A DNA stretch of 64,000 bases from Cristatella mucedo (lineage: Eukaryota; Bryozoa; Phylactolaemata; Cristatellidae). The notes under the pieces were generated by a model. That model was not told where the DNA came from and did no database searches. It saw nothing but the letters and a program-made list of their open reading frames with translations. Position numbers and translations under genes: made by a program. Positions 50,765 to 61,245 of the stretch are shown one piece after another. The stretch lies in contig WPIO01000009.1 in the NCBI GenBank assembly GCA_009760855.2, forward strand, positions 4,976,001 through 5,040,000. The letters run 5' to 3'. Numbering within the stretch: the stretch's first letter is position 1; each line of letters begins with the position of its first letter.

Positions 50765-51525
50765 GGTAATAATAATAATAACAATAATATTGCACTTGAT
50801 AAAGCGCCCTCAGAGAACTTAATCTCTTTCTAGGCGCTTTACATTTGCTGCAAAGTGATATGCAATAGAATAGTAAGTAAAATCATGCTTGAAAAACAAA
50901 CAAAATGAATAATATGGTTAGGGGTGACATGCACAGGGTCAGCATGTAAATGTGGTTAGTGGCAGCATGCACAGTGTCAGCACCCATAAGCACATCAAGG
51001 ACGAATCAAAGGGACCCACGAAATGCTGTCCTAAATAGGTGTGTTTTTAAGTTTCTTTTAAATGTGGTCAGGTCAGGGGATGTTCTGACGCAGATCGGGA
51101 GGGATTTCCAGGTTTTGGGAGCATACGAACTAAATGTCTCCAATGGATTTGAGGTTTGTACGAGGTATTGGTAAACTGTTGGATTCCGAAAAGCGGGTGG
51201 TACGATGCTTGGCCTGGTGGGGGAGTACATCTGAGAGATATGGCTGGAGCCATAGAATGAAGAGACCTAAAAGTGAGCGACAAAACCTTGAAGTCAATCC
51301 GTTGCCTCACTGGTAGCCAGTGCAGGTCGGCGAGAAGTGGAGTAATGTCGCAACTGCGACGCTCACGACAGACAAGCCTAGCTGCAGAGTTTTGCACCAG
51401 CTGCAATCGCCTGATCGCACATGCTGGTAGGCCAGTAAGCAGTGAGTTGCAGAAGTCGAGACGGGATGTCACGAATGCATGGACCAACTTGGACGTGGTA
51501 TCCTTATCTAAACAAGCCGGTCTTC
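50765..51525 (-). mobile_element. 5'-truncated L2 LINE (antisense)
   Basis: Encodes on the - strand [40 protein letters not shown] and FKVLSLTFRSLHSMAPA, then PSIVPPAFRNPTVYQYLVQ in another frame. The tail begins AATAATAATAATAACAATAA at 50767. Close in sequence to the copy at 11866, so a fairly recent insertion. Confidence 0.85.
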
Positions 51526-51602
51526 AACATATATCACTATATTACTATATTCAAAATATATTACTATATTATATATATTAAACCTATATTACTATATTAC
51601 TG
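51525..51602. repeat. AT-rich imperfect tandem repeat
   Basis: Repeated ATATTACTAT units over about 75 bp at the 5' edge of the L2 copy. Confidence 0.8.
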
Positions 51603-51880
51603 ACCAAAGAGACACAAGAGGCAAGACGGAGGCTCCTTAGGAAATAAAATTTCTAGCCCAAGGTGACTACCGTTCAAGCAACTGCTACAATGAAAGTATA
51701 CAAGAGCAGGCCTCGGCCTCAGGAGCCGTGGCGGCTTCCACGTTCGAATGACCTCTAGGTCGCAAACGCAAAGTTCATCGCGGTGCTATTCCCAGCAGAC
51801 ACGTGAGGCATACTGGCGAAGCCCTGATTTCTTGGAATGTCGACTAGCGACATGGACATGCCGAACCAAAGCACGCAGGC

Positions 51881-52177
51881 TTGCCGATGGCAGCAGAATA
51901 TGGCAGCAGCGAGGGGCATCAACACCTCAGTATGTCGAATACACATCCATTGTGCAGGGAACTACGTAGATTCAACAGCAACCGAAGTTTTCAGGCGTCC
52001 ATCGGCGTACAGCTCTCATACGACCCGATGCCCAAGCACTGGTCACCTAAGCTGCTCAGGCACAACTCGCTGCCTATTACTGGGCAGCGGCTCCACGCTG
52101 CCAAGCCATGGACTAACAAACAACCGGCTCCAGGCAGTTACAATTCAGGTACTGCCAACAAGGAAAATCAGTCGTAA
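51881..52177 (+). CDS. Possible terminal coding exon, unrecognised
   Basis: An open frame of about 98 codons ends at TAA (52175-52177), 60 bp before the hAT insertion. It has an ATG at 51887 and ends NSGTANKENQS. The middle (GVQLSYDPMPKHWSPKLLRH) looks protein-like, but I recognise no family and found no matching upstream exon. It may be chance. Confidence 0.25.
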   Translation: MPMAAEYGSSEGHQHLSMSNTHPLCRELRRFNSNRSFQASIGVQLSYDPMPKHWSPKLLRHNSLPITGQRLHAAKPWTNKQPAPGSYNSGTANKENQS

Positions 52178-52228
52178 TTGCGGGTTATTTAGCGCGTCGC
52201 CGTTTCACGACTCTGGTTTTTCATCACA

Positions 52229-52236
52229 TACTACAG
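52229..52236. repeat. hAT target-site duplication, left
   Basis: TACTACAG, identical to 54776-54783. Confidence 0.93.
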
Positions 52237-54775
52237 CAGGGGTGTCCAACCTTTTTTCGTTGGGGGGGCCACATTTCAAAAATTTAAAAGGTCCGGGAGC
52301 CACGTGTAAATTGGCGTAGTTGACCGCATCAGAAAATAAGATCGTAATTTAGTGTGACTATTACTATTATACTTAATAAATAAACCGCAATAAAATAGTA
52401 TTTTTTAGCATAATTATAATTAAAAATAATAAATAATAAAAATTGAATCATGTGTCCTGGAAAATAATTCGATAGATATTATGGCCAATCTTTTACTTTT
52501 GGATTTTTATTTTAATAAAATGAAGACAGAAACTTGGAAAACTTACAAAATTACATGACAAAATGACTCACACAATACCAATGTCTTCGGATTAATTAAA
52601 TGTCACAGGTATTCAATGTCTTCTGCACTGCAGGCATCAATGAGATATTTTGCATTGTTTCTGTTTGCATAAAAAGTTGACATCTGCTGCAACAGTGTAT
52701 GTGGCAATTCTAAGGATTCCTGATAAATGTTCATCTGTGAGAACGGATCGAGCCTTTGTTTTCACATTTTTCAGTCTGGAAAAAAGCTGTTCACAGCAAT
52801 ATGTGCTGCCAAAAAGTGCAATACACCTGCGAGCATGTTTGGCTAGGTTATGAAAAGACTCTGATGAAACATACTGCTTGTAAAAGGTAACAAGGTCATG
52901 CTGATCATAAGCAGTTTTTAAATTTCTGTCACTATGAATGTCGATTAGTTTGAGTTGAAATTCATCAGGTGCATCAGAGGGATCGATATTAAATGGATTA
53001 CTAATCATGTTCATGTCATCCGCATGTTGTTGAAAATCCTGAAACCTCTCTTCCAATTCATCAACAAGTTTGCTAACAAGAGTGGAGTACTTCATATGAG
53101 CCAGCGTTTCAGGCGATCTTGTTGCTAGTGTTGTGAAATGTAACAGTTTCTTCTGATCCAAGTGTTTCCGTAAAAGTTTCAGCTTTTGCACAAACGCGAC
53201 AACACACTCATACATTTTATGGACCAGTTGATCCTTACCTTGGAGTTTGACATTACGATCTGCAAGATGTTTGGTCATGTCCACCAAAAAAGCCAAGTCA
53301 TTCAACTACTGCTGGTCATCGAGGAAGCCAACATCTTTTCCCTTTTCTATCATAAATGTTTTTATTTCGTCCCGAAGTGACCAAAACCTGGCTAACGTGT
53401 TTGCCCCACTTAGCCAACGAACTTGGCAGAAATAAATAACATCAAAATGATCTGATCCTAACTCTTCAAGGAAAGCCTGAAATTGTCTGTGGTTTAGCGA
53501 ACGAGACCTTATCACATTGACTATTGAAACTACATTGTCCATTACATGTTGCATGCTCAAGACCTTTGCACACAGCTGTTCTTGGTGGATGATGCAGTGA
53601 TGACTGACAATTTTGTGAGGTACTAATTTTACCATTAAAGATACAAATCCATTGTGTCTGCCTGTCATTGAAGGGGCTCCGTCTGTGGTTAAACCAATCA
53701 ATTTAGTTTCAGGTTGATTAAATTTTGTGAGGACCCTCTTGACCTGATCCAAAATATCCCTCCCCGTGGTAGTGCCTTCCTTTCATTGAACATAGATCCA
53801 ACAGTTCTTCGATAATGACAAACTTTCCTGTTACTCCGCGTACAAACACCGACAGTTGCGCCGTATCGCTATTGTCCGTGCTTTCGTCGAGCGCAAGAAA
53901 ATAAAATTCGCATTCAGCAAGTCTTTTAGTGAGACTTTCTTCTATGTTGGATGCGAGCTCGTCAACTCTTCTCGCAACCGTTTGATGAGAAAGACTGACT
54001 TTCTCTACTTCTGACTTCTTTACTGGACATACCACACCAGTAAACAGCCTGAGGCATTCCTTAACAAATTCACCATCGGAAAATGCTTTCCCCCGCTTAG
54101 CTATAGCTTCAGCTATTAAAAAAATTACTTTGGTTGAAGCCTCAGACTTATTGCTGACTGCTGACAGCGTTCCATTACAAAATAGTCTGCAGTCCAGGAT
54201 GCTTTGAAAAGTCTTCCTTCTGCGTCAATTTTTCGTTTTTTGCTAGTATTCACATGCGCCGCCATTTTTCTCTGTGAAATAAAAAACAGATCAGTTACGA
54301 ATTGATTAATTTATATTTTATCACAGAAATATCTTAGTATTAGTAAGTAAGTTGAGCAATACGCGTTTTTTGAAAAACCTACCTGACTGATTCCAGTTCG
54401 TGCAGCAGCAGCTGAGAAACGGCTCTTTTTGTATCCACAGTGTGAAACAGTTAATTCCGCTTGCGGAAGCGTTATAAATGTGATCGTAACGGCGCCGCTG
54501 TAGCACAAATATATCAACCCTTCACCCCAAAATGTTCACATGAAGGCTAGCAAAATAAATCGATTTTTTACCTTCGTGCGAAAATAGCCATTCGGACACC
54601 TTCACGCTTCACGCGCGCATGAAGTACATCACAGCGCCTTATATCGCCGTTTGTAATGATTAAAAATTAACGAAAAACATGGAGTGACAAATATTTTTGG
54701 GATAACGTTGCGGGCCGCATAGAAGACCTCGGCGGGCCGGGTTGTGGCCCGCGGGCTACGTGTTGGACACCCCTG
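52237..54775 (-). mobile_element. hAT DNA transposon, GTF2IRD2/ZBED5-like
   Basis: A complete 2,539-bp insertion. Both ends carry a perfect 14-bp inverted repeat, CAGGGGTGTCCAAC, and it is flanked by an exact 8-bp duplication TACTACAG. The - strand holds a broken transposase gene (next entry). The subterminal G/C-rich blocks (GGGCCGC..GGCGGGCCGG) are typical of Charlie-like hAT elements. The intact ends and target duplication point to fairly recent insertion, or at least no later damage to the edges; the coding breaks mean it cannot move itself. Confidence 0.93.
52637..54265 (-). pseudogene. Broken hAT transposase
   Basis: The frame starts at ATG (complement of 54263-54265), MAAHVNTSKKRKIDAEGR. 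The segment that should hold the BED zinc finger is missing, with a frame change near 54170-54190. The catalytic core then reads AKRGKAFSDGEFVKECLRLF, FYFLALDESTDNSDTAQLSV, TTDGAPSMTGRHNGFVSLMV and HHCIIHQEQLCAKVL. An AAGG duplication at about 53775-53782 shifts the frame after LCSMKG. An in-frame TAG lies at 53306-53308. The last part, NDLAFLVDMTKHLADRNVKL to the hAT dimerisation region (YCCEQLFSRLKNVKTKARS), is open to its TAA. The family resemblance is to GTF2IRD2/ZBED5-like transposases of animals. Confidence 0.88.
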
Positions 54776-54783
54776 TACTACAG
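54776..54783. repeat. hAT target-site duplication, right
   Basis: TACTACAG, identical to 52229-52236. Eight base pairs is the length made by hAT transposases. Confidence 0.93.
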
Positions 54784-55246
54784 CTTTTCACGGCATCTGA
54801 CCTGCGGAGACTGCTTAGAAAATTGTGGCTTATTTTTAAAAAATTGATGCAAACTACTAGATTTTTATTGCCAAAATGTGCATAGACATATAATTAAAAC
54901 CGGATACTAGCACTCAGCTTCAGCCGCGTCCACTGGAGGTGCGTACCCCAGCACAATGGCTTCCTGAAACCAAAGATGGCGGTGTAACTCTAGTTCTGGG
55001 GTATCTCGTTGGATGCACCCTCCACCGACTCCTTGTATAGCTAAATATTTCTTGAAAATAAAATATATTTATTGAAATAAAGATACTGCTTTATTTTTGG
55101 CATACCAAGGCAAAAGGTACAACCGGAGTTATCCGGTAGCCTCGTTCGGCGTTTGCTTGGAACGTGCACTACCGGTTTGCACTTGCTGGGCCTGAATTGG
55201 TTATCTTACCGACAGTATTCTAGGATGTTTTTTGCTTTAGACAAAT

Positions 55247-55437
55247 TTACGGGTCGTCTAGCATCTGCATCGCAGCGGACAGCGTATAATCCTCAGGTAT
55301 ATTAACCGAATGGTTGCTAATATTTCCATCTATGAAGCCACCCTCTCGCTGTCGGCGCTTGCCAGTCGTGGACGTGCCTCCTTCCAGTATCTGTGTAGGC
55401 CTTGTAATAGTTTCTTCTTGTTCAAACTTTCGCAAAC
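55247..55437 (-). CDS. Last exon of an unrecognised - strand gene
   Basis: It starts in phase 1 after CTTCTTTTAG and ends at TAA (complement of 55247-55249). It encodes LRKFEQEETITRPTQILEGG, then GGFIDGNISNHSVNIPEDYT and LSAAMQMLDDP. Joined to 55526-55730 the phase fits. I recognise no family. The intron between them is only 88 bp. Confidence 0.5.
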
Positions 55438-55525
55438 CTAAAAAGAAGTGTTATTAGACTTTATTGTGTTACACTTTCCTCCTTCTATCCTCATCATTTG
55501 TTCTAACTTGTCGCTGGCATTTCAC

Positions 55526-55730
55526 CTGCCGCCTGGTTGATTACTCGCCGTAAGTCGCCTATGTCCAAAAGTGGCGTGCTGATTTTGTACCCATGGGCAC
55601 TGTATTTGCACGGTAGGTGCTTCTTACGCTCTTTCCAGGCTGGCGTGAGCTTAAGGCTAACTGGACACCACCCTATGTATATGATGCTGCTCTGTCGCGT
55701 TGTGACTCTACTTGTGCATCGCGCCTTAAG
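55526..55730 (-). CDS. Internal exon of an unrecognised - strand gene
   Basis: It starts after TTTACTTAG and ends in phase 1 at GCA G|GTGAAA. It encodes 68 codons without a start, including QSSIIYIGWCPVSLKLTPAW, KERKKHLPCKYSAHGYKIS and LLDIGDLRRVINQAAG. A further open stretch on the - strand (about 55861-55981) could be the exon before it, but it competes with a + strand frame and I am not sure of it. Confidence 0.45.
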
Positions 55731-56017
55731 CTAAGTAAAGCAAACTAATTAAAAGCTCACATGTTCGTGAGTGGTTAGGTCGTAGCATTAACGAGCACAG
55801 AATGAACAGCGCCGAGGCAGACACAGTGCTTCATCGGAGAACCCAGCCAACAACCCTTCGAGCCTCGTGTGCCTTTACTTCGGCAGCCGTTCTTAAAGCT
55901 TCTTCGCAATTGCTATGGCCCGATTTGTAAACCCTAAATAGTTCTGGAATCCTGATGCATGCAATGTGGCATTCAAATGAGCTGACGGCTACAACTTGAT
56001 TCCCTTCTTCCTCACAG

Positions 56018-56084
56018 AGTTTGCTTCCCTACCAGGAGCTGCCGGTGGCTCGCTTCGAGCAAAAGTCTGTGCAGCCGGTTCGAG
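56018..56084 (+). CDS. COX7A: COX7A-like exon (presequence part)
   Basis: Runs from CCTCACAG (phase 0) to GTAGCA (phase 1) and encodes SLLPYQELPVARFEQKSVQP. Frame chosen because only this one joins the next exon. Confidence 0.6.
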
Positions 56085-56742
56085 GTAGCAGTAGCAGCCC
56101 GTTCGAATTTTATGCGTTTCTGATGTGATAGTATATGCTATGATGTGATGCTCTTCAACGAGCGCTTCACCATTCGACAGGCCTGGCAGGCGCCTCCTTG
56201 AAAGAGCCACTTACCGTGACCAAGCCTGGAGCAGAAGTGCACGGCGTTGTCCCTGATGTTGATGGTTATCGCAAGTTTGTCGATTTCCAGAGGAAGATGA
56301 TGGTGGGTCTCTTTCTGTATTTGTCAATGTGCTGTGGGCATTTTTAGCATGTCAATATCAGCTGGGTGGCGCTTCCTTTGGAAAACCGCCGATCTATGCA
56401 CTTGTGAATAAACGAGTCGCTGTTACCACTGTGCACAGTTTAAGAGAGCCAGATTGAATCGTCTCGTGACTAAAGCACGGCAGGAGGTTCTGCTCGAGCT
56501 TACTGTTGCCTCCCAGGCTCAGGGCTAGATCGGCTGCCACATTTCTCAGCCCACTCACCTTGTCAGCTGTATAAGCTAAGGCTTGTGCTTACTGTTGCTT
56601 GCAGAAGAGCGACGGTCTACTGGTGTGGCAGAAACTTCCTCGTGATCGTGCTATGTATTGGGCCACAGTGGGCCTGTGTGCTACCATACTCGGACTGGTT
56701 GGACGTAACGTCTACAACATGTCCTTTGGCAAGAAAAAGTGA
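56018..56742 (+). CDS. COX7A: Cytochrome c oxidase subunit VIIa-like (3 exons found)
   Basis: Exons 56018-56084, 56181-56302 and 56605-56742 join in phase and end at TGA, giving 108 residues; the first exon with the ATG was not found. The mature part matches the COX7A family: FVDFQRKMMKSDGLLVWQKL, PRDRAMYWATVGLCATILGL (the single membrane helix) and GRNVYNMSFGKKK. The family's small inner-membrane subunit sits in complex IV of the respiratory chain. The upstream part (VARFEQKSVQPVRGLAGAS) is basic and hydroxylated, like a mitochondrial presequence. Introns are 96 and 302 bp, far shorter than those of MTR. Which paralog (COX7A1, A2 or A2L type) cannot be told. Confidence 0.72.
56181..56302 (+). 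CDS. COX7A: COX7A-like exon
   Basis: Runs from TCGACAG (phase 1) to GTGGGT (phase 0) and encodes LAGASLKEPLTVTKPGAEVH and GVVPDVDGYRKFVDFQRKMM. Confidence 0.7.
56605..56742 (+). CDS. COX7A: COX7A-like last exon (membrane helix)
   Basis: Starts in phase 0 after TTGCAG and ends at TGA. It encodes KSDGLLVWQKLPRDRAMYWA, TVGLCATILGLVGRNVYNMS and FGKKK: a short matrix segment, one membrane helix and a basic tail. Confidence 0.75.
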   Translation, partial: KSDGLLVWQKLPRDRAMYWATVGLCATILGLVGRNVYNMSFGKKK

Positions 56743-57463
56743 TGGCCAGGTAGAACGGCATCTGCTTTCGGGTCATGTACACGTTGTTCGATGATTAACA
56801 CTGATATTCACATACTGCTCTGTGCAACTGTGCACTGTGTTATTGCTGTCTAGCAGCGGACCAGAGCATGCTCCTCATGCTGTCATGCTAAGTTTGCCGC
56901 TTTGCAGTGTCGACCTGTTTGCTTGCTCGGCGAGTTCTTTGTGGAGCCATGAATTGGCGATGCATGTACGCCTTCTCTCAAAAGTCTTGTTCCACCACCA
57001 CAAATGAGCACGTTGTTTAAACAGCCGGAGATCCATGGGCAGCCATCGGATCTAGTAAACCGTGGCTGCTGCTCGGTGCTGTCAAAACGGAATGGCAGAC
57101 GCTTGATGTTGTTAGTGCATTGTGTGTGTTAAAGCTGCAAAAAACCACGCAGTTGTCATGGATTGTGGATATTTAAACATCCGCAGTTCTAAGGACTGAC
57201 AAGCTTGCGATTAATTGTTCAGCATTGTGCTTCGTGCAAGCTGTTATTTTTGTGGAGTCGCTGTGGGCATACACGAAGGGTTTCCATACCCACAGACAGA
57301 GGGCCGGCTTCCATACTGGTGCACAGTCCAGCATGCCTCGGTGATCACTGCTTGGCAGGCCTTGCGTGAAAGCGGCCTTAGCAAGTGAAAGGTGGCATGG
57401 ACCTATACAATCAGCCATAGAGCTGTGAGCTGCAATCCTAAGTAGCTTAAAACGTTTGGCAGT

Positions 57464-57629
57464 ATGGCTGGTAGGCTATGCACCAATCGGCCAAAGAAGA
57501 CGACCAGGCAGGACGACTTTCATCCGAAGGTGCTGGCTCTTCGGCGACAGAAGGCATTACTCCGGGAGCTGTCTCAGTTGCAGGCGATCACTACCGGTTC
57601 AGTCATTAGCATTGGGAAAGAGCTGGGAG
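57464..57629 (+). CDS. First exon of an unrecognised + strand gene
   Basis: The ATG at 57464 is followed by 55 codons and a GTTTGC donor in phase 1. It encodes a strongly basic N-terminus (MAGRLCTNRPKKTTRQDDFH) and a helix-like KVLALRRQKALLRELSQLQA. It joins in phase to 58218-58285. No family is recognised; the rest of the gene was not found. Confidence 0.45.
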
Positions 57630-57849
57630 GTTTGCCAGGCATGGCATCTTGAAAAGGGTCGCCTAACGCGAGCTTTTGCTTACCAACGGAGCGACACAGA
57701 AGAAACCATCTCAGATGAGCTTGGGACCACACCTGCCATGCGCTGGGCAACTGGAGTCGACTTTTATGATTGGACGAGTCAAAATTCATGGTTTTTGTTA
57801 ATAGCAAATGCAAAATGTAGTGTAGTGTCTCCCTCCCTGTCTGTTAGTC

Positions 57850-58045
57850 CTCAAAGCTATAAGGACTTAGTGGTTGTTAAGCTGGAGTTCTCTATGGCAT
57901 ACTCAAAGCCTAAGCAGCTTTTGGTGTGCATACGGTAGCTAGCAAACTTCAATTTGTATAGCAAGGAGGAAATGAGAGGCATAGCTGAATCAGTAAGACC
58001 TTGGGTCTTTAAGTAAAAGGTAAGGTGCTCACTCTTCATGCCCCT
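57850..58045 (-). mobile_element. LINE-B 3' end (antisense)
   Basis: On the - strand it encodes the short block KFASYRMHTKSCLGFEYAIE, shared with the 3' ends at 7990 and 21530. It lies in the intron between the two exons of the unrecognised gene. Confidence 0.55.
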
Positions 58046-58217
58046 GGTCGTCGGTTCTAGCCCTGTGCATAAGTCAGGTGCATAAGAAACTGATGCTCAA
58101 TGCATCTTATTTCTCAACCTTGTTTCCATAGGCTTGTCTTTATCACGTGCTTCCACCGTCCTTTGTGCTTGTAATACTTGTTAGCAAGTCTCGCAATCGA
58201 CCTTTTCTTTCTTTTAG

Positions 58218-58285
58218 ATGCCGGATTACCTGGCGACGTGACACGTCTACCTAGATTCTGGACTCAGTTCTTGGATCCAGGCGTC
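58218..58285 (+). CDS. Second exon of an unrecognised + strand gene
   Basis: Starts in phase 1 after CTTTCTTTTAG, a strong acceptor, and ends in phase 0 before GTGAGT. It encodes DAGLPGDVTRLPRFWTQFLD and three more residues. The good splice sites on both sides support it. Confidence 0.45.
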
Positions 58286-59184
58286 GTGAGTGGCTTTGTG
58301 TGGTGTAACATGCATAGTTGAATTTCCTGCAGTAATAAAAATCAATTGGACATCATCTGGTTTCCTACGTACGATTAACTGGAAGTTGTGCAGCTCATGA
58401 CTCCCTGGCTATATTGTGCTCAAGCTGTTATGACCACATTTCCTATTACGATAGGAAAAAAACTTGGATCGAAGACAAATCTGATTACAAGGGAGTGCAT
58501 GTTTCTGCTACAGACAGAATATCTCATAGTAAGTTAGCAGACCAACTAATTACACGGATATCGAATTCCCTTGTATTAAGATAGCTGAGTTTGAACGTAG
58601 CTCAAGGTTTGGGCACGACGATTATCCCTTACTACATAGCAAGTGCCAGAAAACAGCTGTGGAACTTCCTTGACTTACTGTATCAACAGGAAATTACAGT
58701 GACCTAAGCACCCTACCGTAAAAAGCAGGCGAAAAGCTGACGTGCCGAAGCGTTTGTAATGTGATTTGAAAAAGCAATGCTAAACCAGCCATGCTAAGAA
58801 GTTGGAAGCGCTGGTATAACTTGATAATAAGATTTAGTGACATCAGTGGCCACTCGGATCAAGGCTGGCTATGACGAAAGAATCGAAATAAATGATTCCC
58901 TAATTGAAAGTAGTTATAACATATCGAACAGCACCTGCAGGGTTTTCCTGAATTCGTGCTCAGTGAGCGAATTTGTGCAAGAGAAAACCTGACTCTCGGT
59001 CTCTTGATTTTTGCATGGCGACAGATCTAATCAGCATGTCAGTTTGGCTGTCAGTTTTTTATCAGCTTCGAAGTCGAACTTGTTCAAGAATGTGAGTGAA
59101 AGAGAGACAAGCTGATGAGAGAGGCAGAAATCTCCTGACGGAGAGTATGACCTTTATTTTCTTTGCTCAGTTAAAAATTTAAAA
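58286..59184. other. Nothing recognised
   Basis: About 900 bp of AT-rich sequence without a recognised exon or repeat. Confidence 0.35.
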
Positions 59185-59345
59185 AAATACTAGCTGATTT
59201 AACAGCCTCTTTTGTATAGCCACAGCAGAGCCTTAGCGGCTATCGCCACTGCTTGCAGCGACGATAAAGAATCGCCCACTGCAGGATTCGAACCCATGAT
59301 CCTGGGACCAAGGTCGTGAAAAGCAACCGCCTTACCTAGTGTTTT
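59185..59345 (-). mobile_element. tRNA-derived SINE, family A (antisense)
   Basis: On the - strand box B is GGGTTCGAATCC (complement of 59284-59295). Shares CTAGCTGATTTAAC and AGAATCGCCCACTGCAGG with the copy at 24215. Confidence 0.7.
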
Positions 59346-60261
59346 TTAAAGTATTTAGCTGCAGACAAGCCCTAACTGCAGTCGCCGGCTTGCAGCGGGT
59401 GATATAAGGGGAGGCTTTTCTGCCGCTGCTTTCGGGCTATAGGGAACTGCCCACAGCAAGTCTCAAGGCAATGACCTTGATCGCAATATTGTGATCATAA
59501 TAATGTGCATAATTATATTCCTAATTAACCTAATAATATATTAATGCTATTCATAACAAGTCTCATGTTGCCCTTTCAGTGAATCGATACTCTACAGAGA
59601 TGCTTTACGAAAAATCGGCACAAATGAAATAATAACAACGAGTTATTAATGAGAAAAAAATCATGGTTTGGCGTGTTGCAAAAGCACACAAGTGTCATTC
59701 TCAGACAGGCAGGCCAAGCATAAATGTAGTCGACAAAAGCCATTGGTCGTAAAGAGAGATTGGTTCGTGCGATGCGAGTGATCGGCTTGCCTTCCATTAA
59801 GCTGTCACATGCTGTTTGGCATCTATGGCTAGTGGGATTTCATTGATGCGTCAATAATAGGCTTCCTGGATTTTGCCTATTCCACATTCAGCACTGTTGT
59901 AATGCCCCTTAATATATTTGATGCTGACATTTTACTTCACTGTATGTGATATAAGGGATATGTCACTTTATTTGGCATTTTCCGTAACTAATGCCCAAAA
60001 TGCCTATCAAGTAATGTGTTTCTTATCTATCTATTAGAGTAGGCCTGTGCTGTAAGGCGTGCAAGGTCTGCTGTTTTGAAAATCTGAGATCTTGAAAGCA
60101 CAACCTGTGAGAGAACTGGCGTTCGTCACTGCTACACGGTAATAGCAAAGAATTATGCGGTTCTTGCAATTTCTGGCTCTGCCCAGTTGACGCACACTCA
60201 CTGGCTGTCGATGCTGCGTGCATAGAACGTGGCACTGGGTCTGGCCAGAAGGAAGTAGACA

Positions 60262-60338
60262 GCGAATGTTAAGTGCCGAGGAAGGGATTGAGTTCTTTGG
60301 GGGCACTTATCTAATATATTATTATTATTGTTATTAGC
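60262..60338 (+). mobile_element. L2 3' tail (sense)
   Basis: AATGTTAAGTGCCGAGGAAG, GAGTTCTTTGGGGGCACTTA and ATTATTATTATTGTTATTAG. Confidence 0.75.
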
Positions 60339-60549
60339 GATAGACAGACAACACTGGGCCAAAGTCCAGTGGCAGCTGTCGCTCTCTCTACATCATGCAT
60401 TATAAATGATCGGCCGTTCTTAGGGAGATGTTTTATATCGAGATGTTGCGAAAGAGAGCTTCGATGTGTGCTTAATGTTCTCTTCAAGTCTCGCATCCAT
60501 CTCTCTCAAGCTCAAGAATACGACCTCAAGAATATCGTGGTAAAGACCA

Positions 60550-60940
60550 AGTCACCGCCGTACCCATCGGCGCCATTGTTGTGAAACTGCTAGATAAAAA
60601 AAAGATCGGCGTACAGCCGCGGTCGCATTTCCCGTAAAAAGATCGGCGTACAGCCGCGGTCGCATTTCCCGTAGTCGGATTCGCAAGGTGCTCTGACGCA
60701 CCGATGGGACGTGCCGGTATAGCGGCCGCCCCGTCCGGACAGAACCGGGTCGCAATCGGAGCGCTCTCTGCTCTTCGCGGTGCAAGTCTCAGCCGCTCGA
60801 GACGACTAGCGGTCGCGCTCGGAGCCACGTGGGAGGGGAGGGGGCTAGCGACTGGCAAGTGCAGCACCACTGCATGCACGTACGCCGACAGCGGCGGAAA
60901 ACGTGGCAGAGACGAAGTGCGCCCATACATTACTAGTTCA
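60550..60940. promoter_or_regulatory. CpG-rich segment, possible promoter
   Basis: CpG density is much higher than around it. A - strand ATG in good context (ACAACAATGGCGCCGATGGG, complement near 60570-60590) lies at the edge. No gene could be followed from it, so a promoter role is a guess. Confidence 0.3.
60600..60673. repeat. 37-bp perfect tandem duplication
   Basis: Two exact copies of a 37-bp unit with core GATCGGCGTACAGCCGCGG, starting at about 60604 and 60641. Confidence 0.92.
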
Positions 60941-61142
60941 CGCAACCTTTGAGACTCACTCAAGTTCTAGCCACCCTATCAGTCTTGACAGATGAGTCGC
61001 CCGAAATCGGCTGCCTGCTTACTTTTGTCGGTCGAGGAATGATCGATTCGGTGAGGACGCAGCCGGAGCTTCGTGGGACGGGGGCTTCCTCCGGTTGCGG
61101 CCCCCTCCGGGCCGGGCACGAGGAGTGTGTGAGGCCACCTTT

Positions 61143-61245
61143 AATGATAATAATAATAATAACACATTTGTACAGCGATTTCGGAGAACCTAATCTCATT
61201 CTAAGTACTTCGCATGTACTGTAAAAGCAGCCCTTGTTTCGTCGA
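61143..61245 (-). mobile_element. L2 3' tail (antisense)
   Basis: AATGATAATAATAATAATAA, then GCGATTTCGGAGAACCTAAT and CTTCGCATGTACTGTAAAAG. Confidence 0.7.

Noticed and set aside
55802-55950. + strand frame resembling a mitochondrial presequence, considered as COX7A exon 1
   Set aside because: Its only usable donor gives phase 2, while the exon at 56018 needs phase 0, so it cannot join.
60526-60963. A 145-codon - strand open frame in the CpG-rich block
   Set aside because: Arg/Pro/Ala-rich composition expected from CpG-rich DNA; frames on both strands are open, and it crosses the 37-bp duplication.
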